From the NCBI GenBank assembly GCA_003133245.1, contig PKWM01000029.1, positions 1 through 64,000 of the forward strand: a DNA stretch of 64,000 nt. Reading direction: 5' to 3'. The DNA is from Rhodoferax sp. (GTDB lineage: Bacteria > Pseudomonadota > Gammaproteobacteria > Burkholderiales > Burkholderiaceae_C). A program made the position numbers and the translations under genes. The first letter of the stretch is position 1, and each line of letters opens with the position of its first letter. Below are positions 34,462-43,606 of this stretch, one piece after another. Under the pieces are notes generated by a model. It did no database searches. It was not told where the DNA came from and saw only the letters and a list, made by a program, of their open reading frames with translations.

Positions 34462-35976
34462 TCAAGCGCTGGCCGAGGTGACGGTGTCGTCGTTTCTGCC
34501 ACGACCTGCCAGGAGTCCGGCCACCAGTGCTTGGCTGGGGGGCCAGCGGTCAGCCAACAGCCCATGCTGATAGACCGCTTGGCAGGCCGCGTCGAAGGCG
34601 GTCAAACCTCCGGCCAGACGCGCCCCCACCATGCCAGCGAGCACGTCGCCCGTGCCGGCGCTGGCAAGTCGGGCGTTGCCGGTGGGGTTGATGACTGGCG
34701 TTTGAGCGGGGGCGGCGATGATGCTGCCCGAGCCCTTGAGCACCACGCTGCAGCCAAAGCGCTCGGCCAGTTGCTGCGCTGCGGCCAGACGGTCGCTTTG
34801 CACCTGAGCGGCGCTGTTGCCCAGCAGGCGCGCGGCTTCCAGCGGATGCGGCGTCAGCACCGTGGCAACCGGGCGCTGCGAGCGTGCCTTCAGCAAGGTT
34901 TGCAACTGGCTGTCATGAGCGACGGCATTGAGTGCGTCTGCATCGATCACAAGCTTGCCAGCGCTCGATAAAATTCTTGCCAAGGGTGCTGCAATGGCGT
35001 CACCGCCGCCACAGCCGCAGACTACCGTCATCGTCTTGAAGTCAAGCGCAGCGACGGCTCTGAACATCAGTTCGGGTTGATTGAGATCAATGCTCAGGCT
35101 GGGGCCGTCGAGCAGGGCGACAAAGACCCGGCCGGCACCGGTGTGCAGCGCGGCTGAGGCTGCTAGCAGGGCAGCACCAGTCATGCCGGGCGCGCCGCCG
35201 ACCACGGCGACGTCGCCGAAGCTGCCTTTGTGCGAAGCATGGGGTCGCGCTGCGATGGCGGGGGCGCCTCCCAACCAGGCGGTGGGCGCCACCACTGGGG
35301 TGATTTCAGAGAAGGCGGCGTTGCCGCTCAAGCCGTTCAACCAAACGGTACCGGTGGCGTCGCGTCCGCAGGCGGTGAACAAGCCAGGTTTGATCGTGAG
35401 CAGGCTTAAGGTGTGCGTGGCGTGGACGCTGGGGGATGTGACGGCACCCGTGTCGGCCTGCAGGCCGGTGGGCAAATCTACCGCCAGCACCGGAGCGTGG
35501 CCCACATTCATCAGGTCGATCCAGTCTGCCATGCGGTCTTCGGGCGCACGGGCCTGGGTGCCAATGCCGAGCAGGGCGTCAATGCACAAGTCGAACTCAT
35601 CAGGGGGCGTGTCGGCGAAGACAACGCCAGCAGCCAATGCACGCTGGCAGGATATCGCAGCGTCCGACGGCGCTTTTTCGGGGCTGCCGAGCCAGGTCAC
35701 GACGGGCTGCTTGCCCCAGCGCTGCAAGTGCATGGCCGCTTCCAGACCATCACCGCCGTTGTTGCCAGCACCGCAGGCAATCCAGATGCGCCGGGCGTGC
35801 GGTGCCAGCGCCAGCGCCAGTTGCGCTACTGCGAGCCCGGCACGTTGCATCAAAGTGTGTGCGGGCAGGCTCGCCAGCACCGATTGTTCGATGCGGCGCG
35901 TGGCCGCAACGTTGTACAAAGCGTGTCGCGCGAGGCTGTCAATTTTTTGGGTGGACTCGGAGCTCATGCGCTGCAT
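34462..35976 (-). CDS. nnr: Bifunctional NAD(P)H-hydrate epimerase/dehydratase
   Basis: Repairs hydrated NADH and NADPH: the N-terminal YjeF_N domain epimerises the R and S hydrates and the C-terminal kinase-like domain dehydrates the S form using ADP or ATP. The 504-residue protein shows GNNGGDGLEAA of the YjeF_N domain (about 72-82) and the dehydratase motif NARLASAGTGDVLAGMVGA near the C-terminus. Two ATG codons (35976 and 35967) are possible starts, and neither has a clear ribosome site. dadA ends 6 bases upstream on the same strand, suggesting coupling, and the gene faces rnr, whose stop is 9 bases from this stop. Confidence 0.92.
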   Translation of the reverse strand: MQRMSSESTQKIDSLARHALYNVAATRRIEQSVLASLPAHTLMQRAGLAVAQLALALAPHARRIWIACGAGNNGGDGLEAAMHLQRWGKQPVVTWLGSPEKAPSDAAISCQRALAAGVVFADTPPDEFDLCIDALLGIGTQARAPEDRMADWIDLMNVGHAPVLAVDLPTGLQADTGAVTSPSVHATHTLSLLTIKPGLFTACGRDATGTVWLNGLSGNAAFSEITPVVAPTAWLGGAPAIAARPHASHKGSFGDVAVVGGAPGMTGAALLAASAALHTGAGRVFVALLDGPSLSIDLNQPELMFRAVAALDFKTMTVVCGCGGGDAIAAPLARILSSAGKLVIDADALNAVAHDSQLQTLLKARSQRPVATVLTPHPLEAARLLGNSAAQVQSDRLAAAQQLAERFGCSVVLKGSGSIIAAPAQTPVINPTGNARLASAGTGDVLAGMVGARLAGGLTAFDAACQAVYQHGLLADRWPPSQALVAGLLAGRGRNDDTVTSASA

Positions 35977-35982
35977 TGTCTG

Positions 35983-37236
35983 TTATTGGTGCAGCCGTGT
36001 CACACTCAAGCCGCTGCTGTCAAGCTCGGGCGTTCTACAGTCGATCAGGTCGGCTAGCACGCGGGCTGAGCCACAACTGAGCGCCCAGCCGCTCGATCCG
36101 TGTCCCAGATTCAGCCAGATACCGGCACTGCCACTGGGGCCGATGATGGGCGGCCCATCGGGCAGCATCGGGCGCGCGCCTTTCCACTCCTGCACGCCAC
36201 CCGAGAACTTGGCCGCGCCCGGAAACCAGTCAAGCAAAACTTTGTACAGGGTTTGCAGCGAGCTGGCGCATTTTTGGGCGGCTGTACCGCCCAGCTCGGC
36301 GCTGCCCGCGACCCGCACCCGGTTGCCCAGCCGTGAAATGACCACCTTGTAGCGCTCATCCATGACGGCGCTGTGCGGTGCATTGAGCGGCTCGCGAATG
36401 GCAGCGCTGATCGAATAGCCGTGCACCGCGGCCAGCGGAATCTTTAGTCCCAATGGGGCCAGCAATCGGGCTGAATCCACGCCCGCGCAGATTACTGCCG
36501 CGTCGAAATGCAGCGCTGCCTCTTCGCCCATCAGACTGATGGCGACGTCGCCGGTTGGCTTGATTTGCGTGACCTTGGCGTTGAACAAAAATTTCACGCC
36601 CAGGCGCTGTGCTTCATTTTTGAGAAGCAGGGCAAACTGGCGGCAGTTGCCGACTTCACCGCCCGGCAAATGCACGGCACCAAAAAATGGTGTGTCTGGA
36701 TTGAGCGCAGGCTCAATTTTGCGGGCGTCATTGGCGTCGAGTTCCTTGAAGCTGACCCCCGTTTCACGCAGCACTTGCAAGCCGGGCTGCACCAGATGAC
36801 TGTCGTGCTTTGATCGCAACAACACCAGGCAGCCGTCGCTGCGTTCGTATTCAAGCTTCAAATCGGCTGTGATGAGATGCAAGCGAGCGCGGCTGTAAAG
36901 AGCCAGTTGCTGTAGGGTTGCCCGGTTCACCAGGTAGCGATCGGGGCGGCAGGCCCGGTACCACCGCCAGATCCAGTGCAACTCGTGCAACGATAGCGGC
37001 AGCCCGATTTTGACAGGGCCATAGCGGCCGAACAAGTGTCGCAGCATCTTGGCCGGCATCCCCGGCGCCCCCCACGGCGTGACGTAGCCCGGTGCCACCA
37101 CACCGGCGTTGGCAAAACTGGCTTCTTCGGCCGCTGCCCCGCAGCGCTCCAGCACGGTGACTTCGTGCCCGTCACGGGCCAATTCGTAGGCGCTGGTGAT
37201 GCCGATGATGCCGGCACCAATGACTGCGATTTTCAT
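35983..37236 (-). CDS. dadA: D-amino acid dehydrogenase
   Basis: FAD-dependent membrane-associated dehydrogenase that deaminates D-amino acids such as D-alanine and feeds electrons to the respiratory chain. The 417-residue protein starts MKIAVIGAGIIGITSAYELARDGHEVTVLER, the FAD-binding Rossmann motif, then has SFANAGVVAPGYVTPWGAPG, typical of DadA, and ends with the second FAD motif NLGHGSSGWALSCGSARVLADLI. A longer N-terminal signal is not present. It precedes nnr by 6 bases and is divergent from rpsB. Confidence 0.9.
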   Translation of the reverse strand: MKIAVIGAGIIGITSAYELARDGHEVTVLERCGAAAEEASFANAGVVAPGYVTPWGAPGMPAKMLRHLFGRYGPVKIGLPLSLHELHWIWRWYRACRPDRYLVNRATLQQLALYSRARLHLITADLKLEYERSDGCLVLLRSKHDSHLVQPGLQVLRETGVSFKELDANDARKIEPALNPDTPFFGAVHLPGGEVGNCRQFALLLKNEAQRLGVKFLFNAKVTQIKPTGDVAISLMGEEAALHFDAAVICAGVDSARLLAPLGLKIPLAAVHGYSISAAIREPLNAPHSAVMDERYKVVISRLGNRVRVAGSAELGGTAAQKCASSLQTLYKVLLDWFPGAAKFSGGVQEWKGARPMLPDGPPIIGPSGSAGIWLNLGHGSSGWALSCGSARVLADLIDCRTPELDSSGLSVTRLHQ

Positions 37237-37294
37237 GTTTGGCCGCTGTGCAGCAACTGCTGAGTGGTATGGAGAGCTGGAAGCATTTGCAGAC

Positions 37295-37300
37295 TATAAT
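37295..37300 (+). promoter_or_regulatory. Possible -10 element upstream of rpsB
   Basis: TATAAT occurs 150 bases before rpsB in the 213-base dadA-rpsB divergent gap. The -35 region 17 bases away is weak. Downstream, GGCAT/ATGCC at 37384-37397 is a short hairpin in the leader, 53 bases before the start; autoregulatory S2 leaders are known from other proteobacteria, but I cannot match the consensus. Confidence 0.35.
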
Positions 37301-37449
37301 TGCCATGTTTTGCTGAGTGGCCCATTGGCTGCTTGGCAAACAAATCAGCAAACCAGTTTCACCAAGGTGTTGAAGTTTTAGAGGGCATGTGAATGCCACA
37401 AGAAACTGCAAAACGAACTGGATTTTAGACCTAACCTTCGGAGTTAATT

Positions 37450-38202
37450 ATGGCAATTACCATGCGCGAAATGCTGGAAGCAGGTGTCCACTTTGGTCAC
37501 CAAACCCGCTTCTGGAACCCCAAGATGGCACCGTTTATTTTCGGCCATCGCAACAAGATTCACATCATCAATCTGGAAAAATCGTTGCCGATGTTCCAGG
37601 CGGCCGCCAAGTTTGTGAGCCAAGTGTCGGCCAAGCGCGGCACCGTGCTGATGGTCGGCACCAAACGGCAAGCGCGCGAAACCGTGGCCGAGGAAGCCAA
37701 ACGCGCCGGTGTCCCTTATGTTGACCAACGTTGGCTCGGTGGTATGTTGACCAACTTCAAAACCGTCAAGACTTCCATCAAACGTCTCAAAGACATGAAG
37801 ATCCAGCAAGAAGCGGGCCTGGACGCCATGAGCAAAAAAGAGCAGCTCATGTTTGACCGCGAACTGGCAAAGCTGGAAAAAGACATTGGCGGCATTCAGG
37901 ACATGACAGCTTTGCCCGATGCCATTTTTGTGATTGACGTCGGCTTTCACAAAATCGCCATTGCCGAGGCCAAAAAGCTCGGCATTCCGCTGATTGCGGT
38001 TGTTGATACCAATCACTCGCCCGAAGGCATTGACTACATTATTCCCGGTAACGATGACTCATCCAAGGCGGTGATTCTGTATGCCCGAGGCATTGCCGAT
38101 GCGATTATTGAAGGTCGATCCAATGCGGTTGACGATGTGGTCAAAGCGATCGTGGCTGAGAGCGCTGATGAATTTGTCGAAGTCAACGAGGCCGTTGCCT
38201 GA
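37450..38202 (+). CDS. rpsB: 30S ribosomal protein S2
   Basis: Small-subunit protein bound at the 30S head-body junction. The 250-residue product has [16 protein letters not shown] (about 12-27), [10 protein letters not shown] and the conserved [28 protein letters not shown] and [19 protein letters not shown]. The ATG at 37450 follows GGAGTTAATT. An intrinsic terminator lies between it and tsf, though EF-Ts is usually co-transcribed with S2, so read-through or partial termination is likely. Confidence 0.97.
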   Translation: MAITMREMLEAGVHFGHQTRFWNPKMAPFIFGHRNKIHIINLEKSLPMFQAAAKFVSQVSAKRGTVLMVGTKRQARETVAEEAKRAGVPYVDQRWLGGMLTNFKTVKTSIKRLKDMKIQQEAGLDAMSKKEQLMFDRELAKLEKDIGGIQDMTALPDAIFVIDVGFHKIAIAEAKKLGIPLIAVVDTNHSPEGIDYIIPGNDDSSKAVILYARGIADAIIEGRSNAVDDVVKAIVAESADEFVEVNEAVA

Positions 38203-38220
38203 GTTGTCTGTGACCTCAAT

Positions 38221-38247
38221 AAAAGGGGGCTTTGATGCCCCTTTTTT
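38221..38247 (+). terminator. Terminator or attenuator between rpsB and tsf
   Basis: AAAAGGGGGC-TTTGAT-GCCCCTTTTTT forms a 10-bp stem (one G-U) with a T-run. Its position inside an operon suggests partial termination, which would lower tsf and pyrH expression relative to S2. Confidence 0.75.
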
Positions 38248-38297
38248 GAGTTTGCTGGCATGAACCCTGAGTGGCACCCTAGATAATGAAAGAGTCC

Positions 38298-38335
38298 CGT
38301 CATTGCGAGCGTAGCGCGGCAAGCCGTTCGCAGAA
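38298..38335. repeat. REP-like element, diverged, upstream of tsf
   Basis: CGTCATTGCGAGCGTAGCGC, then GGCAAGCCG and TTCGCAGAAG, is a shortened relative of the element at 17376 (shared CGTCATTGCGAG core). It lies 50 bases before tsf. The complementary arm is largely lost. Confidence 0.55.
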
Positions 38336-38384
38336 GCTGACAATCTTTCGCTTTAAATTTAATGATTGAATACGGAGAATTAAG

Positions 38385-39308
38385 ATGGCTGTAATTTCTG
38401 CGAGCATGGTGGCTGAACTGCGTGGCAAAACCGACGCACCCATGATGGAATGCAAACGCGCTTTGACCGAAGCCGAGGGCGATATGGTCAAAGCTGAAGA
38501 GCTGCTGCGTGTCAGGCTTGGCAGTAAAGCCGGCAAGGCCGCCAGCCGGATTACCGCCGAAGGTGTGGTGACCTGCTCGATCAATGAGGGTATCGGTGCC
38601 TTGCTTGAAGTGAACTGCGAAACTGATTTTGTGACCAAGAACGACAGCTTTTTGGCACTCGCCCAAGCCGCAGTCGAGCTGATTGCCAAACACAACCCGG
38701 CTGACCTGACAGCGCTCTCAGCCCTGCCTTATGCGCAGGACGGTTTTGGCCCGACACTTGAGGACGTGCGCAAGGGCCTGATTGGCAAGATCGGTGAAAA
38801 CATGAGCTTTCGTCGCTTCCAGCGTTTTGCCTCCGGTGCCAAGTTGGTCTCGTATTTGCACGGCACGCGCATTGGCGTGGTGGTGGAGTACGAGGGCGAC
38901 AGCGTGGCTGCCAAGGATGTGGCGATGCACGTGGCTGCCATGAAACCCGTGGCGCTCTCCAGTGCGGACGTACCGGCCGAACTGGTGGCGCGCGAGCGTT
39001 CGGTTGCGGCGGCCAAAGCCACCGACGATGCCGCCACCGCCACCGCAGCGGGCAAGCCGGTTCAGTCGGCCGAGATTGTTGCCAAACGCATCGAAGGTGG
39101 AGTGCAGAAATTTCTCAAGGAAGTCTCGCTGCTTAACCAGTCTTTCGTTAAGAACGACAAGCAGACGGTGGAGCAAATGCTCAAGGCAACAGCGACCAGC
39201 GTGAGCGCCTTTACCCTGTATGTCGTGGGTGAAGGCCTGGTTAAAAAAGTTGACGATTTTGCTGCCGAAGTCGCCGCTCAGGTAGCGGCTTCCAAGCAGA
39301 CCAGCTAA
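38385..39308 (+). CDS. tsf: Elongation factor Ts
   Basis: Nucleotide-exchange factor that recycles EF-Tu. The 307-residue protein has the UBA-like N-terminus [37 protein letters not shown] (about 6-42), then the EF-Tu interacting segment [14 protein letters not shown] and an Ala-rich coiled hairpin near 210-225. The ATG at 38385 is preceded by GGAG. pyrH starts 46 bases downstream. Confidence 0.97.
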   Translation: MAVISASMVAELRGKTDAPMMECKRALTEAEGDMVKAEELLRVRLGSKAGKAASRITAEGVVTCSINEGIGALLEVNCETDFVTKNDSFLALAQAAVELIAKHNPADLTALSALPYAQDGFGPTLEDVRKGLIGKIGENMSFRRFQRFASGAKLVSYLHGTRIGVVVEYEGDSVAAKDVAMHVAAMKPVALSSADVPAELVARERSVAAAKATDDAATATAAGKPVQSAEIVAKRIEGGVQKFLKEVSLLNQSFVKNDKQTVEQMLKATATSVSAFTLYVVGEGLVKKVDDFAAEVAAQVAASKQTS

Positions 39309-39354
39309 AGAACCGTTTTCTCTGTTTCGTAGTCGTTCCAGCCAGGAGTTTGTC

Positions 39355-40077
39355 ATGTCCGCCGTCCAACCTGCCTACAAACGTATTTTGCTCAAGCTCT
39401 CGGGTGAGGCCTTGATGGGGGACGATGCGTTTGGAATCAACCGTGACACTATTGTGCGCATGGTGGGTGAGATCGCCGAGGTCACCCGTTTGGGTGTGGA
39501 AGTGGCAGTGGTGATTGGCGGCGGCAATATTTTTCGCGGTGTCGCCGGGGGTTCGGTCGGGATGGACCGCGCCACTGCTGATTACATGGGTATGCTGGCG
39601 ACCGTGATGAACGCGCTGGCCTTGGGCGACACCATGAACAAGGCAGGTTTGATCGCGCGTGTCATGTCGGCCATTGCGATTGAACAGGTGGTGGAGCCTT
39701 ACGTCAGACCAAAGGCCTTGCAATACCTCGAAGAGGGCAAGGTGGTCATTTTTGCGGCTGGCACCGGTAACCCGTTTTTTACTACCGACACGGCCGCCGC
39801 TTTGCGCGGTGCCGAAATTGGTGCCCAGATCGTGCTCAAGGCGACCAAGGTGGATGGGGTCTATTCGGCCGATCCGAAGAAAAATCCGCTGGCCAAACGG
39901 TACAGCAAAATTTCTTTTGATGAAGCCATGGCGCAAAACCTGGGCATCATGGACGCCACTGCTTTTGCCTTGTGCCGCGATCAGAAGCTGCCCATCAAGG
40001 TGTTCTCAATATTCAAGCATGGTGCCCTCAAACGGGTTGTGCTGGGTCAGGATGAAGGCACACTCGTGCATGCCTGA
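39355..40077 (+). CDS. pyrH: UMP kinase
   Basis: Phosphorylates UMP to UDP in pyrimidine synthesis. A 240-residue amino-acid kinase fold protein of the bacterial type: [20 protein letters not shown] at the N-terminus, [44 protein letters not shown] and [16 protein letters not shown]. The ATG at 39355 follows AGGAG. A large palindrome occupies the gap to frr. Confidence 0.97.
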   Translation: MSAVQPAYKRILLKLSGEALMGDDAFGINRDTIVRMVGEIAEVTRLGVEVAVVIGGGNIFRGVAGGSVGMDRATADYMGMLATVMNALALGDTMNKAGLIARVMSAIAIEQVVEPYVRPKALQYLEEGKVVIFAAGTGNPFFTTDTAAALRGAEIGAQIVLKATKVDGVYSADPKKNPLAKRYSKISFDEAMAQNLGIMDATAFALCRDQKLPIKVFSIFKHGALKRVVLGQDEGTLVHA

Positions 40078-40178
40078 TTCCATTCCCACTTCAAGGCGAT
40101 ATGTTGTTGCCCCGTCTTGTCGTGCTGAAGCACTGCCTGCGACGGTGCGCCTAATCTCGCATTGAAGTGGAAATGGAA
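40078..40178 (+). repeat. 101-base nested imperfect palindrome
   Basis: Starting right after the pyrH stop, the arms TTCCATTCCCACTTCAA (40078-40094) and TTGAAGTGGAAATGGAA (40162-40178) pair over 17 bases with one mismatch. Inside, GCGA/TCGC, CCGTC/GACGG (40112-40116, 40141-40145) and GTGCT/AGCAC (40122-40126, 40129-40133) pair around nearly the same centre. It could be a mobile repeat, an mRNA processing site or a terminator without a T-run. Confidence 0.7.
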
Positions 40179-40239
40179 TGTGCGTGTCAAAATGGCGTTT
40201 TTTAACAATGCCACTGAAACGCTGGCGTGAGGGAAAAAT

Positions 40240-40800
40240 ATGGCAATTGCTGAAATTAAACATACGGTCGAAGGAAAGATGGACCAATCCATCGAGGCTT
40301 TCAAACACAACCTGACCAAAATCCGCACCGGTCGCGCCAATCCGGCGCTGCTTGATACGGTGCACGTCGATTACTACGGTGCCATGTTGCCGATCAGCCA
40401 GGTCGCCAATGTGTCCTTGCTCGACGCCCGCACCATCAGCGTGCAACCCTGGGAAAAGGGCATGGGTGCCAAGATCGAGAAAGCCATTCGAGACAGCGAC
40501 CTTGGCCTTAATCCCTCATCGATGGGCGATTTGATCCGCGTTCCCATGCCGGCGATGTCCGAAGAACGACGCAGGGAACTCACTAAAGTTGTCAAAGGCG
40601 AAGGCGAAACGGCCAAGATTGCGGTGCGCAATTTGCGCCGTGATGCCAACGAAGCAATCAAGAAAGCGGTGAAAGACAAACTCGCTTCTGAGGATGAACA
40701 AAAGCGCTGCGAGACCGATATTCAGAGAGTCACGGACCGCCATGTCATCGTGATCGACCAACTGGTGGCGGCCAAAGAACAAGAAATCATGGCGGTCTAG
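40240..40800 (+). CDS. frr: Ribosome recycling factor
   Basis: Dissociates post-termination ribosomes with EF-G. The 186-residue protein has the L-shaped RRF pattern: [32 protein letters not shown] (about 28-59), [27 protein letters not shown], and the [32 protein letters not shown] helix. The ATG at 40240 lies 162 bases after pyrH; the palindrome lies between them. uppS begins 11 bases downstream. Confidence 0.97.
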   Translation: MAIAEIKHTVEGKMDQSIEAFKHNLTKIRTGRANPALLDTVHVDYYGAMLPISQVANVSLLDARTISVQPWEKGMGAKIEKAIRDSDLGLNPSSMGDLIRVPMPAMSEERRRELTKVVKGEGETAKIAVRNLRRDANEAIKKAVKDKLASEDEQKRCETDIQRVTDRHVIVIDQLVAAKEQEIMAV

Positions 40801-40811
40801 TACCTTCTGCC

Positions 40812-41534
40812 ATGAGACAAATACCGCACCACATCGCCATCGTGATGGACGGCAACGGTCGCTGGGCATCAAAGCGCTTTTTGCCACGTCTGGCGGGTCA
40901 CAAGCAAGGCGTTGACGCTTTGCGCCGCTGTGCCAAAGCCTGTGCCCAGCGTGGTGTCGGCGTGTTAACCGTGTTTGCTTTTTCTTCCGAAAACTGGCGT
41001 CGCCCGGTCGATGAGGTCTCGGGCTTGATGGATATTTTTGTCATGGCACTGGCGCGGCAGTTGCCCCAACTCCAGGCGGACGGCGTGCAACTGCATTTTG
41101 TCGGTGAACGCAGCGGTTTGTCGACGAAAGTCCTCGCGGGCATGGAGCAAGCCGAACTGGCAACGCGGGACAATTCAGATTTGGTTTTTAACGTTTGTTT
41201 CAATTACGGTGGACGCTGGGATATTGTGCAAGCTGCGGCAAAATTGGCAGCGCAGGGCAAGCCTGTGACCGAGCTTGACTTGAGCCGGGCGCTGGCACTG
41301 GCGCACGTGCCTGATCCTGATTTGGTGATTCGTACCGGTGCTGAGCAGCGCATTAGTAATTTTCTGCTCTGGCAATCTGCCTACTCGGAGTTTTATTTCA
41401 GCGACAAGCTCTGGCCGGCCTTTGATGAGGTCGAGCTTGACCTCGCAATCAAAACCTACCAGCAACGCGAAAGACGCTTTGGTAAAACATCCGATCAACT
41501 GGTGGCAGGCGCGGCCAGCGCCACCACTGCTTGA
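40812..41534 (+). CDS. uppS: Undecaprenyl diphosphate synthase (cis-prenyltransferase)
   Basis: Adds isopentenyl units to farnesyl diphosphate to make the C55 carrier of peptidoglycan and O-antigen synthesis. The 240-residue protein begins with HHIAIVMDGNGRWA, where D13 is the catalytic aspartate, followed by LTVFAFSSENWRRP, the VFNVCFNYGGRWDI segment and the C-terminal RTGAEQRISNFLLWQSAYSEFYF motif. Its substrate is supplied through the MEP pathway gene dxr nearby. Confidence 0.95.
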   Translation: MRQIPHHIAIVMDGNGRWASKRFLPRLAGHKQGVDALRRCAKACAQRGVGVLTVFAFSSENWRRPVDEVSGLMDIFVMALARQLPQLQADGVQLHFVGERSGLSTKVLAGMEQAELATRDNSDLVFNVCFNYGGRWDIVQAAAKLAAQGKPVTELDLSRALALAHVPDPDLVIRTGAEQRISNFLLWQSAYSEFYFSDKLWPAFDEVELDLAIKTYQQRERRFGKTSDQLVAGAASATTA

Positions 41535-41543
41535 GTAAAACCG

Positions 41544-42401
41544 ATGCTCAAGCAGCGCGTCATCACCGCCCTGGTGCTTTTGCTGGTTTTCCTGCCAGCC
41601 TTGTTTTATCGGGCCAGCGCGCCATTTTGTGCGCTTACTTTGCTGTTGATTGGCGCTGGTGCCTGGGAGTGGGCGCGACTCAACAGCTATGGTCAACAGG
41701 CAGCCTGGTTTTCTGGTTTGGCCTGTGTGCTCATTTGCGCGTCAAGCTGGTGGTTTGGCCTGTTGGAACAATCGCTGCCGCTGCTCTGGTTGCTTGTCGG
41801 CGCGGCCTGGGTTTTGCTGGGTGCCTGGGCACTGCGTCGCGGCGTGGCGGCGTGGTCGTTGTTGCCGCGTTGGCTGCGGCTGTTGGCCGGCTTGTTCGCG
41901 CTCTGGCTGGCTTGGTTGGCGTTGGCACAGGCTCGGGTGATTGGCATCAACTTTTTACTCTCCATTTTGATGCTGGTGTGGGTCGCCGATATCTTTGCTT
42001 ACGTTACCGGTCGCTCTTTCGGCGGACGTTTTAGCCGCAGCAAACTGGCACCTTCCATCAGCCCGGGTAAAAGCTGGGAAGGCGTTTGGGGCGGCATGGC
42101 TGGTGTGGTCGTGCTGGCGTTTGGCTGGCGCTGGGCCGACGCCGCATGGGCCGTCACGGTCCCAAGTTTGTACACCCAGCTCGGCCAACAAGGTGGGTGG
42201 TTGCTGCTTCTTGCAGCGGTTTTCATGGCAGCGATGAGTGTGGTCGGCGATTTATTGGAGTCGCTGGTCAAGCGCAGCGCTGGCGTCAAGGACAGCAGTG
42301 GTCTGCTGCCGGGCCACGGCGGTGTGCTCGACCGGGTCGATGCCTTGTTGCCAACGCTGCCGTTGGCGTTGCTGCTTTACTCGGTTGCCAAGCTCGCATG
42401 A
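41544..42401 (+). CDS. cdsA: Phosphatidate cytidylyltransferase
   Basis: Forms CDP-diacylglycerol from phosphatidate and CTP at the inner membrane. The 285-residue protein has about eight transmembrane helices and ends with the CTP-transferase signature KRSAGVKDSSGLLPGHGGVLDRVDALLP (about 240-267). SKLAPSISPGKSWEGVWGG is the second conserved loop. Its stop overlaps the dxr start by 4 bases (ATGA). Confidence 0.94.
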   Translation: MLKQRVITALVLLLVFLPALFYRASAPFCALTLLLIGAGAWEWARLNSYGQQAAWFSGLACVLICASSWWFGLLEQSLPLLWLLVGAAWVLLGAWALRRGVAAWSLLPRWLRLLAGLFALWLAWLALAQARVIGINFLLSILMLVWVADIFAYVTGRSFGGRFSRSKLAPSISPGKSWEGVWGGMAGVVVLAFGWRWADAAWAVTVPSLYTQLGQQGGWLLLLAAVFMAAMSVVGDLLESLVKRSAGVKDSSGLLPGHGGVLDRVDALLPTLPLALLLYSVAKLA

Positions 42402-43606
42402 ATAACTTGGCAGACAAAGTGAAACAGCGCATTGCCATTTTGGGATCGACTGGCTCGATCGGGTTAAATACACTTGATGTGATTGCCCATCATCCAGATC
42501 GATTCGAGGTGTTTGCCCTGAGTGCTGCCACCCAGGTTGATGTGCTGCTCCAACAATGTGTGCAGTTCAAGCCGGTGTTTGCAGTGATGGCCAGTGAGCC
42601 GCACGGTCGCGCGCTGGAGCAGAAGTGTCGGGCGCTGAATTTACCGACCCGCGTTCTCTGCGGTGCAGCGGCGATTACCATGATTGCCGCGCATGAGTCA
42701 GTCGATGCGGTGATGGCGGCAATTGTCGGTGCCGCCGGTCTGGCTTCCTGTCTGGCAGCGGCGCGCTCCGGCAAGCGACTGCTTCTGGCCAACAAGGAAG
42801 CGCTGGTCGTAGGGGGTGACTATTTCCTCCAGGCGGTCGCACAAGGGGGCGCCAAGTTGCTGCCCATTGACAGTGAACATTCCGCTGTGTTTCAGGCGTT
42901 GCCTCAGGATGCGGCGCTGTGGCCGAGACAAATCGACAAAATCATCCTCACTGCTTCGGGTGGGCCGTTTCGCCAGCGTGCACCTGAGACGCTGCGCGAT
43001 GTGACACCGGAGCAAGCCTGCGCTCATCCCAATTGGGTTATGGGGCGAAAAATTTCGATTGATTCCGCCACCATGATGAACAAGGCCCTGGAGGTGATTG
43101 AAGCGCACTTCCTGTTTGGCGTTCAGCCGCAACAGATTGAGGTCGTGATTCACCCGCAGAGCGTGATCCATTCGATGGTGCAGTACCAGGATCATTCGGT
43201 CATCGCGCAACTGGGTACGCCCGACATGAAGGTGCCGATTGCCTATGGTTTGTGCTGGCCCGAGCGCATGACATCCGGCGCGGCGGCACTTGATTTTGGC
43301 TCGATGTCTGATCTGACTTTTGAGTCGCCCAACGCCAATGGTCATCCGCAACGTTTTCCGGGTTTGAAGTTGGCCTGGTCAGTCTTGCAGGCTACGCCGG
43401 GATCGACTGCGGTCTTGAATGCTGCCAATGAAGTGGCAGTAGCGGCGTTTCTTGATGGACGAATTCGTTTTGATCAGATTCATGTTGTCAATCTTGAAAC
43501 GCTGGCAAGCGTTGTTCCCAGCCGTCCCGAGTCGCTCGAAGACCTGCTCGCGCTCGACGCTTGCTCACGCTCGGCGGCGCAACAAGTGGTGCAGCGTGTA
43601 TGTTGA
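42398..43606 (+). CDS. dxr: 1-deoxy-D-xylulose 5-phosphate reductoisomerase
   Basis: Second MEP-pathway step, making 2-C-methyl-D-erythritol 4-phosphate with NADPH. The 402-residue protein has the NADPH-binding ILGSTGSIGLNTLDVI at the N-terminus, then LLANKEALVVGG, LLPIDSEHSAVFQAL and GRKISIDSATMMNKALEVIEAHFLFG, which carry the metal and substrate residues. The ATG at 42398 overlaps the cdsA stop; a longer upstream frame lies inside cdsA and is discarded. The stop overlaps the rseP start by 7 bases. Confidence 0.96.
   Translation: MNNLADKVKQRIAILGSTGSIGLNTLDVIAHHPDRFEVFALSAATQVDVLLQQCVQFKPVFAVMASEPHGRALEQKCRALNLPTRVLCGAAAITMIAAHESVDAVMAAIVGAAGLASCLAAARSGKRLLLANKEALVVGGDYFLQAVAQGGAKLLPIDSEHSAVFQALPQDAALWPRQIDKIILTASGGPFRQRAPETLRDVTPEQACAHPNWVMGRKISIDSATMMNKALEVIEAHFLFGVQPQQIEVVIHPQSVIHSMVQYQDHSVIAQLGTPDMKVPIAYGLCWPERMTSGAAALDFGSMSDLTFESPNANGHPQRFPGLKLAWSVLQATPGSTAVLNAANEVAVAAFLDGRIRFDQIHVVNLETLASVVPSRPESLEDLLALDACSRSAAQQVVQRVC

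Noticed and set aside
35081-36352. 423-codon + strand frame across nnr and dadA
   Set aside because: Spans two well-supported minus-strand genes and their junction; Ala/Ser/Pro/Arg-rich without motifs.
42086-42397. N-terminal extension of dxr inside cdsA
   Set aside because: The added 104 residues are a shadow of CdsA; the dxr ATG at 42398 overlaps the cdsA stop as in related operons.
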